Position numbers and translations under genes: made by a program. Shown piece by piece: positions 1 to 5,131 of a stretch of 6,435 nt of DNA (its first letter is position 1; each line of letters begins with the position of its first letter). Source of the stretch: Methanosarcinales archaeon (lineage in GTDB: Archaea; Halobacteriota; Methanosarcinia; Methanosarcinales; Methanogasteraceae); NCBI GenBank assembly GCA_030672605.1, contig DAOVGE010000183.1, positions 1 to 6,435 of the forward strand, read 5' to 3'. The notes beneath the pieces were generated by a model, which was not told the origin of the DNA, did not search any database, and saw only the letters and a program-made list of their open reading frames with translations.

Positions 1-138
1 TATACCAGTTACACCGAAGAATACCTAGCGAACGGCACAATCGGAAACTGGGAACTCAGGATACTCCCGCACTACGTCGAAGAGTTCGAGTACACAATAG
101 AGATCGGGGATGTAGAGACAGGTCCGGGTATGCCATGA
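1..138 (+). CDS. C-terminal end of a secreted beta-sandwich protein (5' end outside window)
   Basis: Frame 1 is open from the first base to a TGA at 136-138 and gives the last 45 residues of a protein that starts upstream. The residues include IGNWELRILPHYVEEFEYTIEIGD, which matches the end of the secreted protein encoded next and a decayed copy near 3430. The DNA match is close: 41-110 against 1426-1494. This end has the pattern of the last strands of a beta-sandwich domain, as in pre-peptidase C-terminal-like modules; that domain assignment is inference. This copy keeps the reading frame that the downstream copy appears to have lost, so it serves as the reference for the intact C-terminus. 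The short gap to the next gene (17 bases) suggests both are in one transcript. By analogy with its neighbour, the full protein is probably exported. Confidence 0.75.
   Translation, partial: YTSYTEEYLANGTIGNWELRILPHYVEEFEYTIEIGDVETGPGMP
41..110 (+). repeat. 70-bp C-terminal coding repeat, copy 1
   Basis: First of three copies of a segment that encodes IG(N/D)WEL...HY(V/A)EEFEYTI. The others are at 1426-1494 and 3429-3498. This copy is in frame and appears intact. All three are on the + strand. Confidence 0.8.
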
Positions 139-155
139 AGCTGGTGTGAATTTAG

Positions 156-1484
156 GTGGCTACGATTACGACCATGACAGTAAGCACAAGCACGGTACTG
201 GTTCTCCTGCTGGTCTGCGCAGCAGGAGTTCCGGCAACGGCTGCAAGGGGTGGATTATCGGTACAGGAGTTCGAGGTCACTGTAACCGGGGCGACCAGAA
301 CGTTTCAGGCAACGGTGCATACGCCAACGCATCCGGAAGGTCTGCCAGACACAAACTTTTCGAAACTCCTGATCCGCCCGCGGAGTGACTGGATAGAGAT
401 GATGCCTGGTGATAACGATGAAATCGCAGTAACTGTGAAAAATATCGACAACAGGACAATATCAATAGATCCAAAGGTCATCGTCTCGCCATACAGTGAA
501 TGTGTCTTCAATGAAGACTGGATTGTCATGGGACCAGTGATCGCGGAACTTGAGCCCGATTCCGAAGAGGAGTTCTCATTCATGGTTGAGATCCCTGGTG
601 ACGCAGAATGCGGGCACTACAACGTGCAGGTCGCATTCACCGATGAGGTGGAACAGACGCCGAATCCGACACCGTGCCCGCACTACAAAAACGCCTTCAG
701 CCTGATGGTTGAGGTCTGGACGCCGCCTGCGATACGGGTGCTGCCATCCCACATCTATGACCGTGTCGAGTCTGACCGGGGATATGATTACCATATCCAC
801 ATAGAGAACGTTGGCGAGGAAGACGTCGGTATCGATCCTGCGATACGAGATGACAGACGGTACTATGGATCGTACAGCACAGTTCAGGCATTCGAGAATG
901 ATGCAATCACGATAGATGCACCATCGGTTGTGCCAGCAGGCGGGAACGCTACCATCAATCTGCATCTTTCTGTGCCAGCGGGTGCGAAGGGCAGGTACCA
1001 TGGCGAGCTTGATCTGAACATCGATGATCCGGCGATGGCTCATGAATGGGATGGCGAGACGTCGGTTCATCTGAGTTTCGAGGTCTGGACAGAGCCGACA
1101 GAACCTTTTGTGAAGGCATTTACGACAGAAACCGATGTACCGATCACAATCGAAATTGTCTCGAACTGGTGGAGCAGGTACGGTATGTGCCGGAGTGGTA
1201 GCAGCCACGATGAAGACCCCTTCTTCGATGTGACACTCGCAGGGCCAAATGGAGCTGCGGTGCTGAACCTCACCGGAGTTGTCATTCGCGGCTCGGTCAA
1301 TCTCGGTGGCAGTGGCTGTATTCCCCCTCCGCCGGGTCTGTTGTGGGAGACCGGAGGGGATGGAGTGTACAATGAAGGATGTGGCGAGTATCGCGAGCAC
1401 TACATAGCCGCCACAGGTAGCTCGATCGGAGACTGGGAACTCGGGATACTCCCCACTACGTCGAAGAGTTCGAGTACACTATAG
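156..1484 (+). CDS. Secreted protein with tandem Ig-like modules, C-terminus apparently frameshifted
   Basis: The 442-residue product starts with a hydrophobic stretch (about residues 12-28, ending PATAA) typical of a signal peptide, so it is probably exported. An in-frame TAG lies directly before GTG 156; ATG 174 is the alternative start and neither has a strong ribosome-binding site. Residues about 66-190 and 192-312 form two related beta-rich modules. Each carries a 'D-x-I-x-V-T-V-K-N/I-H-I-E-N' strand followed by an 'IDP' turn, and they end in VEVWTPP and FEVWTEP. They resemble the Ig-like/NEW3-type modules of methanogen surface proteins. Residues about 315 onward form a third module containing NWW, several Cys and a Gly/Pro-rich loop. 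The last nine residues (TTSKSSSTL) are out of frame relative to the homologous ends at 1-138 and 3422-3517. Restoring one base after position 1453 would continue the frame to TGA 1502-1504 (449 residues). Function is not recognised; surface binding or structure is an inference. Confidence 0.85.
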   Translation: MATITTMTVSTSTVLVLLLVCAAGVPATAARGGLSVQEFEVTVTGATRTFQATVHTPTHPEGLPDTNFSKLLIRPRSDWIEMMPGDNDEIAVTVKNIDNRTISIDPKVIVSPYSECVFNEDWIVMGPVIAELEPDSEEEFSFMVEIPGDAECGHYNVQVAFTDEVEQTPNPTPCPHYKNAFSLMVEVWTPPAIRVLPSHIYDRVESDRGYDYHIHIENVGEEDVGIDPAIRDDRRYYGSYSTVQAFENDAITIDAPSVVPAGGNATINLHLSVPAGAKGRYHGELDLNIDDPAMAHEWDGETSVHLSFEVWTEPTEPFVKAFTTETDVPITIEIVSNWWSRYGMCRSGSSHDEDPFFDVTLAGPNGAAVLNLTGVVIRGSVNLGGSGCIPPPPGLLWETGGDGVYNEGCGEYREHYIAATGSSIGDWELGILPTTSKSSSTL

Positions 1485-1494
1485 CAATCGGGGA
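1426..1494 (+). repeat. 70-bp C-terminal coding repeat, copy 2 (one base short)
   Basis: It aligns along its length with 41-110 but lacks one base: CTCCCGCAC in copy 1 is CTCCCCAC here, at about 1449-1456. The missing base shifts the frame and produces the TAG at 1482-1484. Similarity to copy 3 extends past the coding end: GCGGGTTGA, then CAA and GAGCG, is shared at about 1497-1514 and 3498-3514. Confidence 0.8.
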
Positions 1495-1523
1495 GGCGGG
1501 TTGAACAACGAGCGGAGCGTGGG

Positions 1524-1559
1524 AGGGTGGAGGGCGCGGTCTCACGCGCCTTCCACCCT
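1524..1559 (+). terminator. Strong hairpin with T-rich tail, probable terminator
   Basis: A 15-base arm at 1524-1538 pairs with 1545-1559 around a 6-base loop (GTCTCA). As RNA it pairs fully, with one G-U pair. A T-rich stretch follows (1559-1579, TTTTCACTTCC then TTTCACTTTTCC), including the direct repeat TTCACTT at 1561 and 1571. It sits between the end of the secreted-protein gene and the ribosome-binding site of the lipoprotein gene. That position fits a terminator or a processing/attenuation element. Archaeal terminators usually need only T-tracts, so the hairpin itself is notable. Confidence 0.6.
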
Positions 1560-1581
1560 TTTCACTTCCTTTCACTTTTCC

Positions 1582-1587
1582 GGTGAT
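1582..1587 (+). promoter_or_regulatory. Ribosome-binding site GGTGAT for the lipoprotein gene
   Basis: GGTGAT matches the core complement of the archaeal 16S rRNA 3' end (GGAGGTGATC) and lies 3 bases before ATG 1591. It supports this start over a longer frame opening at TTG 1501, which would have to run through the hairpin. Confidence 0.5.
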
Positions 1588-1590
1588 GAC

Positions 1591-2220
1591 ATGAAGAAAA
1601 CATCGACACCAACACCAACAGCGACACCAACACTAACATTGACATCGATCATACTCATACTCGCGGTCTCAACCGCGCTCTTAATCGGCGCAGGCTGTGT
1701 GGAGACCGGAGAGAACAGCCAGTCCTACAACGTCACATGGACTGGCACGCAGCCAGGCGATTCCAAGACAATCGAGACGCAGATCTCACGCCAGATCGCG
1801 CCGTATCAAGGCGTGGTGTATGGCAACGTGACAATCTCAAAATCGGAGAAGGATGGCGTAACACATCTCCGTGTATCTGCAACATTGCCCGGGTGCCAGT
1901 ATCCCGATCTCTATGATTTTGCATACCATGATCAGAAGCTTACCCGGACCGGCTATCTTCTCGAGGCGATTCCTGACGCAACAAGGCAGGATGCAATCGG
2001 AATTGCGATGCAGAACCCTGCGATTGCGGGCGTGCTACCGGCTGATGCGGGCGCTGGCGTTCCGACTGTAAGAAGAATCCTTCCTGAGACCGCAGCAGAG
2101 TTCTATGCAGAGAAGACGTGCCTGAGCGTGACATGGGCGGATGCGTCAGTCTCCGCACTTGTGGATATGGAGACTGGAAGCGTGGTTAAGACGTGGGGTG
2201 CGAGTGGCGGAGAGCCGTGA
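1591..2220 (+). CDS. Putative lipoprotein with PepSY-like C-terminal domain
   Basis: The 209-residue product begins MKK, then a Thr/Pro-rich stretch (TSTPTPTATPTLTLTS), a hydrophobic segment (about residues 20-33) and LLIGAGC. The Cys there (about residue 36) is a likely lipid-attachment site, although G at -3 is not the ideal lipobox residue. The mature part has a polar, beta-rich middle. About residues 128-204 have the layout of a PepSY-like module: an Ala-rich helix (DAIGIAMQNPAIAGV), a strand, then a final 'SVTWADASVSALVDMETGSVV' type hairpin in which the VD-x-x-TG-x-V turn is typical. PepSY modules are often found in exported proteins and are linked to peptidase inhibition or folding; the assignment here rests on pattern only. 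Its TGA overlaps the GTG start of the next gene by 4 bases, so the two are probably co-translated. Confidence 0.8.
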   Translation: MKKTSTPTPTATPTLTLTSIILILAVSTALLIGAGCVETGENSQSYNVTWTGTQPGDSKTIETQISRQIAPYQGVVYGNVTISKSEKDGVTHLRVSATLPGCQYPDLYDFAYHDQKLTRTGYLLEAIPDATRQDAIGIAMQNPAIAGVLPADAGAGVPTVRRILPETAAEFYAEKTCLSVTWADASVSALVDMETGSVVKTWGASGGEP

Positions 2221-3374
2221 ACGTGAAGGGAAGGCGTATAGCCCTAACAATCCTGCTCTTCTCCCTATTGCTACCTCTTGCATCCGCGGATATGGGTCCC
2301 AAGGGGATCACGCAGTTTAACCTGATCTACGAGACCTCTGATCCAGTAACAATCATCGATTCCAGGCTGATCAAATACGAAGATGAACAATGCCTAAACG
2401 AGACTGAGCTCCGCCGTTTCGAACGATTTGGATGCGCACAGAAGGAATGCCGGGCGAAAATGTTTTCCGGGAGCTACAATCGCATCAGCATCAATTTTTC
2501 GGATCGGGAGCGCCAGAGCAATGTATTCAACATCTCCAAACATCGCACAGTGTTTGATGTTCATGTAACGGACTCTGAACTGATTGTGGAGGAGACCACT
2601 GTAGCATTTTATACGCTGCCTGGTTTTGCACTATTTTTTATACTGAATATACTTTTAGAATTGATTATAGCTTTGATTTATATAGCAGTCCTGGATAAGC
2701 CGATGAAAGTTATCGCAGCGGTCTTGATAGCTAACTTGATATCATTCCCGGCTCTCTGGCAATTGCTGGCTTCAGGTGCCGAATTTTTGCTGTTACTCGA
2801 AGCTTTGATAGTGCTGTTTGAAGGGGCTGTCATATATTATTTCATGAAAAAGGTGATACCGATCTACCAATTGTTAATCCTCAGCCTGATAATGAATCTT
2901 TGCAGTTTTATTTTCGGGAATATGCTCGTGTATGTTCTTAACTGGGGTGTTGTATCGCTCCTCCCGATCATATTAGCCGTTATTATTCTATCTGTCCTGG
3001 CACTCGCATATCTCAAGAAGAGTTATTCAGCCCGTTTTATAAGAGTACTCACAATCTCCCTTATGGTGCTTGTCTGTGCAGTCACTGGCTTGATAGTGAT
3101 GGACCAGATGAACCGGTTCGAGCTCCTGTCAGCTCACAAATTAAGCTGCGAACCCGAATACTATGCTACTGTAACTGCAGAAGACCTACGCGAGTTTCCG
3201 CACCTTGCAGACGCAATAAAGCAGGGCACATTCATAGAAATGAAGCGTGAAGAGGAAGATCGGCTGTTAGCATATCTAAGAGTGAAACAATCCGGACCGC
3301 AGACGTCGTCATCCAAAAAGCTCTATGTCAGAGTGAAAGGTGAATATTATGAAGTCAGAACCACGAGCCTATGA
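2217..3374 (+). CDS. Polytopic membrane protein, copy M1 (signal peptide, Cys-containing outer domain, six membrane segments, C-terminal domain)
   Basis: Start GTG 2217 overlaps the upstream TGA (GTGA), and GGAGA lies at 2209-2213. GTG 2223 is an alternative that matches where similarity to paralog M2 becomes strong. The product is 385 residues. Residues 1-25 form a signal peptide (VKGRR, hydrophobic core, ASA). Residues about 26-130 form an outer domain with Cys 59, 73 and 78 in DEQC and FGCAQKEC. Six hydrophobic segments follow at about 135-158, 162-184, 187-208, 214-238, 243-266 and 273-295. They contain conserved polar residues (LLELI, ANLISFP, LLEALIVLFE, MNLCSF), which suggests a functional membrane core rather than a simple anchor. 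Residues about 305-385 form a polar domain with EFPHLADAIKQG and a final KGEYYEVRT, a layout seen in small archaeal accessory domains. The family is not recognised. Its DNA is more AT-rich in the membrane part than the genes before it. Confidence 0.85.
   Translation: MNVKGRRIALTILLFSLLLPLASADMGPKGITQFNLIYETSDPVTIIDSRLIKYEDEQCLNETELRRFERFGCAQKECRAKMFSGSYNRISINFSDRERQSNVFNISKHRTVFDVHVTDSELIVEETTVAFYTLPGFALFFILNILLELIIALIYIAVLDKPMKVIAAVLIANLISFPALWQLLASGAEFLLLLEALIVLFEGAVIYYFMKKVIPIYQLLILSLIMNLCSFIFGNMLVYVLNWGVVSLLPIILAVIILSVLALAYLKKSYSARFIRVLTISLMVLVCAVTGLIVMDQMNRFELLSAHKLSCEPEYYATVTAEDLREFPHLADAIKQGTFIEMKREEEDRLLAYLRVKQSGPQTSSSKKLYVRVKGEYYEVRTTSL
2385..2451 (+). repeat. Near-identical patch shared with paralog M2 (first copy)
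   Basis: These 67 bases differ from 5300-5366 at one position (C at 2404 against T). They encode EQCLNE...RRFERFGCAQKEC. A second patch (about 3258-3351 against 6191-6287) differs by about two substitutions and one GTC unit. Between the patches the two genes are clearly more diverged. Confidence 0.75.
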
Positions 3375-3421
3375 ATCCGGGCGGGCGAACATGAAACACG
3401 AGTCAAGACTGAAGACACTGA

Positions 3422-3517
3422 AAATGTATCGGAGACTGGGAACTTTGGATATTTTCGCACTACGCCGAAGAGTTCGAGTACACTATAGAGATGGGGGGCG
3501 GGTTGACAAGAGCGTAG
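3422..3517 (+). pseudogene. Remnant of the secreted-protein C-terminus
   Basis: This short frame follows a TGA at 3419-3421 and ends at TAG 3515-3517. It reads CIGDWELWIFSHYAEEFEYTIEMGGGLTRA. It matches the last residues of the proteins ending at 138 and 1484, but nothing of the larger upstream domain is left. DNA similarity starts abruptly at about 3429 (ATCGGAGACTGGGAACT) and continues beyond the former stop into the sequence shared with 1497-1514. It has no start codon or ribosome-binding site of its own and is best read as a leftover of a duplication or recombination. It keeps the base that is missing at 1453/1454. The 47 bases between the M1 stop and this remnant show no clear signal. 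Confidence 0.7.
3429..3498 (+). repeat. 70-bp C-terminal coding repeat, copy 3
   Basis: Third copy of the segment at 41-110 and 1426-1494, more diverged at its 5' half (TTTGGATATTTTCGC). The stretch GAAGAGTTCGAGTACAC is identical in all three. Confidence 0.8.
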
Positions 3518-3522
3518 AAGGT

Positions 3523-3528
3523 GAGGTG
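3523..3528 (+). promoter_or_regulatory. Ribosome-binding site GAGGTG deciding start 3536
   Basis: GAGGTG matches the archaeal 16S 3'-end complement and lies 7 bases before ATG 3536. It overlaps the alternative GTG start at 3521, so it argues for the shorter protein. Confidence 0.5.
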
Positions 3529-3535
3529 GCGAGAA

Positions 3536-4312
3536 ATGAACCGACCAGTTGAGGATATGCAGCCGTCGAGAATTGATATAGTGGACGTAATAATGTCTCC
3601 TTTTGACCTCTTGAGTGAACACCACCGCTTATTCGTCCCTTTGGTGATTTGTGTAGCGTTCAACATAATTATGGAACTTAGTATGCGTGCGGATACACTG
3701 GCAATGCTTACAGACATCACATCCGCATTTGGGTCAGGCAGCATCGTTCCGGAGATAAGCTCATCCACACTAGTCACGTATGGGATTATTATTTCGATTG
3801 TATTCATCATATCTTTATCGGTAGGTGCATTGATGGAAGGGTGGGTCACCGCGATGATGGTGGAAATACAAGCAGATGGGGTCATAAGCTCTGGTCAGCG
3901 TTTCTCTATCATATCGGCAAATGTCTGGGCGATTATAGTGGGCAATATTATTATGTGCGTGATCATGTTTGCTGGCATCATCTGTCTTGTGATACCGGGA
4001 ATTGTCTTTGCAGTGGCTCTAAGTTGCACCATCCCCGCGATAGTTGTGCATAACGTGGGTGCAATCGATGGTTTGAAGGCGAGCTGGAAGTTCTGCTGGC
4101 AGGGGCAGAATTTCTGGAGGCTGTTTGCTTTGCTCACAATACTGATTCTTATCGCTTTAATGCCATATATCGGAAGTAGCATGACCGTTTTTATCGGCAC
4201 CCTCTGGTTCTCTTACGCATATATGGAATATGTTCATGCAGATGGGGGTGTGTGGAGTAGCGATAAGAGTGAGTACACCAAACAAATTACAGACCGCTCT
4301 CCGGGAGTTTGA
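3536..4312 (+). CDS. DUF4013/GPDPase_memb-like polytopic membrane protein
   Basis: The 258-residue product starts at ATG 3536; GTG 3521 would add five residues but would use the ribosome-binding site as coding sequence. A short polar N-terminus leads to DVIMSPFDLLSEHHRL (about 17-32), the usual lead-in 'pf..L..n..L.lP' of this membrane family. Hydrophobic segments lie at about 32-47, 78-99, 129-150, 150-171, 196-211 and 213-230. The stretch CLVIPGIVFAVAL with the PG kink (about 154-155), followed by PAIVVHNVGAIDGLKASWKFCWQGQNFW (quoted in two parts: PAIVVHNVGAIDG and LKASWKFCWQGQNFW), is the typical signature of DUF4013 and GPDPase_memb-type proteins. No catalytic residues are evident. The exact role of this family is unknown; it is common in archaeal genomes near other membrane proteins, as here. 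The C-terminal tail after WSSDKS looks poorly conserved and the gene may have lost its original end there. Confidence 0.85.
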   Translation: MNRPVEDMQPSRIDIVDVIMSPFDLLSEHHRLFVPLVICVAFNIIMELSMRADTLAMLTDITSAFGSGSIVPEISSSTLVTYGIIISIVFIISLSVGALMEGWVTAMMVEIQADGVISSGQRFSIISANVWAIIVGNIIMCVIMFAGIICLVIPGIVFAVALSCTIPAIVVHNVGAIDGLKASWKFCWQGQNFWRLFALLTILILIALMPYIGSSMTVFIGTLWFSYAYMEYVHADGGVWSSDKSEYTKQITDRSPGV

Positions 4313-4376
4313 GCCGATACCGGAGAAGCTTGTAATGCCTGTAAACGAGGAATTGGTAGGGGTGTGTGATGATTAA
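4269..4376 (+). CDS. Small reading frame or fragment, 35 residues
   Basis: This frame overlaps the end of the previous gene and ends at TAA 4374-4376. From GTG 4269 it reads MSTPNKLQTALREFEPIPEK then LVMPVNEELVGVCDD. In-frame ATGs at 4230, 4236 and 4242 could extend it. GGAG at 4254-4257 is 11 bases before the GTG. Its composition is that of a normal soluble, acidic protein end, unlike a random frame, and it fills most of the gap between two membrane-protein genes. It may be a true small protein or the C-terminal leftover of a gene whose start was replaced by the upstream gene. Not recognised. Confidence 0.35.
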   Translation: MSTPNKLQTALREFEPIPEKLVMPVNEELVGVCDD

Positions 4377-4419
4377 TGACACGCTATCATTGCTCAGTAG
4401 ACTCGGTGATGCGCTATGA
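4369..4419 (+). CDS. Tiny leader-like reading frame, 16 residues, coupled to Yip1 gene
   Basis: ATG 4369 is preceded by GGGGTG at 4359-4364 (4-base spacing). The frame reads MINDTLSLLSRLGDAL and stops at TGA 4417-4419, overlapping the Yip1 start as ATGA. It also overlaps the stop of the 35-residue frame. The arrangement would allow translational coupling, but the frame is so short that chance cannot be excluded. Confidence 0.3.
   Translation: MINDTLSLLSRLGDAL
4405..4410 (+). promoter_or_regulatory. Ribosome-binding site GGTGAT of the Yip1-family gene
   Basis: GGTGAT lies 5 bases before ATG 4416, an ideal archaeal spacing, and fixes that start. Confidence 0.6.
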
Positions 4420-5045
4420 ACCTTGCTCGATCAAACGTTCTGACAAACCCTGACCGGTTCTTCAGCGAACTATCCGAAAGAGAGGTGAACCTGACGACAC
4501 CTGTTGGAATCGTACTGATCTGGGCTATCTTCGATGCCATCTACGTCGTGATTGCGCTTGGTGTGTTACTACTACACAACTTCCCAGAGGAGGTTGTATC
4601 GTCAGGCATCGTCATAGCAGTCCTTGTTGTTTCGGGACTTGTTATGAGTTTTATATGCTGGTTCATCTGGGCAGTACTGTTTTATACAATTTCAATACGT
4701 TTTAAAGGAAATGGCTCGTTCAAACGGTGCCTCGAGTTTACCGGATATGGTTTCATCCCTGTAATCGTTGCATCGGTTATTGAACTTGCAGTAATTATGG
4801 TCGTGCTCCTCACCGTTGAATTCCCAGCCGAAAGCCTGGAATTGATGGCAGATGCGTTGATGCAAAATTCCCTGATGAAGACGATTCCCGCAATCACGTG
4901 TCTTTTTGGGCTGTGGAGTGCGTATATCTGGACGTATGGGATCAAGCACGCACGAAAGATCTCAACAAGAGACGCTCTGATCACGGTTGGTGTACCTGGG
5001 GTAATAGCCATTGTGTGCTACCTGAACGATATGTATATGGTATAA
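4416..5045 (+). CDS. Yip1-family membrane protein
   Basis: The 209-residue product has the usual archaeal Yip1 layout. A cytoplasmic start carries NVLTNPDRFFSELSERE (about 7-23). Five hydrophobic segments follow, at about 28-53, 64-92, 113-133, 154-174 and 187-203. Between the second and third is KGNGSFKRCLEFTGYGFIP (about 97-115), the conserved 'G..sf.r.l..tgY...P' loop, and IKHARKISTRDALITV (about 176-191) precedes the last segment. Length and order fit the family. In eukaryotes Yip1 proteins act in membrane trafficking with Rab GTPases; the role of archaeal members is not known. It is preceded by a good GGTGAT site and by two tiny overlapping frames. Its first ~20 codons were copied to the start of the next gene. 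The following gene begins 29 bases after its stop. Confidence 0.88.
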   Translation: MNLARSNVLTNPDRFFSELSEREVNLTTPVGIVLIWAIFDAIYVVIALGVLLLHNFPEEVVSSGIVIAVLVVSGLVMSFICWFIWAVLFYTISIRFKGNGSFKRCLEFTGYGFIPVIVASVIELAVIMVVLLTVEFPAESLELMADALMQNSLMKTIPAITCLFGLWSAYIWTYGIKHARKISTRDALITVGVPGVIAIVCYLNDMYMV

Positions 5046-5058
5046 TATCAATATAATC
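5041..5058 (+). promoter_or_regulatory. AT-rich possible TATA element before M2
   Basis: TATAATATCAATATAATC lies across the end of the Yip1 gene, about 25-30 bases before GTG 5075. It could be an archaeal TATA box giving a start of transcription near 5070. No clear BRE was seen, and the site may be just AT-rich sequence. Confidence 0.25.
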
Positions 5059-5074
5059 ATGGAGCTGTGGAAAG

Positions 5075-5131
5075 GTGAAAAACGTTTTGGCAGACCCGAA
5101 CCGGTTCTTCAGCGAACTATCCGAGAAAGGC
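5075..5131 (+). repeat. Yip1 5' gene fragment fused in frame to M2
   Basis: The 19 codons here read MKNVLADPNRFFSELSEKG and match NVLTNPDRFFSELSERE of the Yip1 gene. The DNA is identical over 25 bases (4453-4477 and 5100-5124). Similarity stops at about the point where similarity to M1 begins (ATG 5132/GTG 5138), so this is a clean junction between two gene families. Confidence 0.75.

Noticed and set aside
576..1400. Long open frame of 274 codons on the - strand
   Set aside because: It is the antisense of the secreted-protein gene, has odd composition (many Arg, Cys, His), no ribosome-binding site and no recognisable domain.
1447..1460. Programmed ribosomal frameshift at the CCCC run
   Set aside because: No stimulatory structure directly after it was recognised, and copies 1 and 3 carry the extra base, so a simple deletion or sequencing error is more likely.
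1501..1590. N-terminal extension of the lipoprotein from TTG 1501
   Set aside because: It would translate the terminator-like hairpin and place 30 polar residues before MKK and the export signal; GGTGAT before ATG 1591 fits better.
3340..3552. Open frame of 70 codons on the + strand between M1 and the next gene
   Set aside because: It overlaps the M1 end and then reads the repeat remnant in the wrong frame (RRLGTLDIF...), which copies 1 and 2 also give as a frame shadow.
3460..3885. Open frame of 141 codons on the - strand with many Ile/Ser/Thr
   Set aside because: It lies antisense to the DUF4013-like gene; its hydrophobic look comes from the complement of membrane-segment codons.
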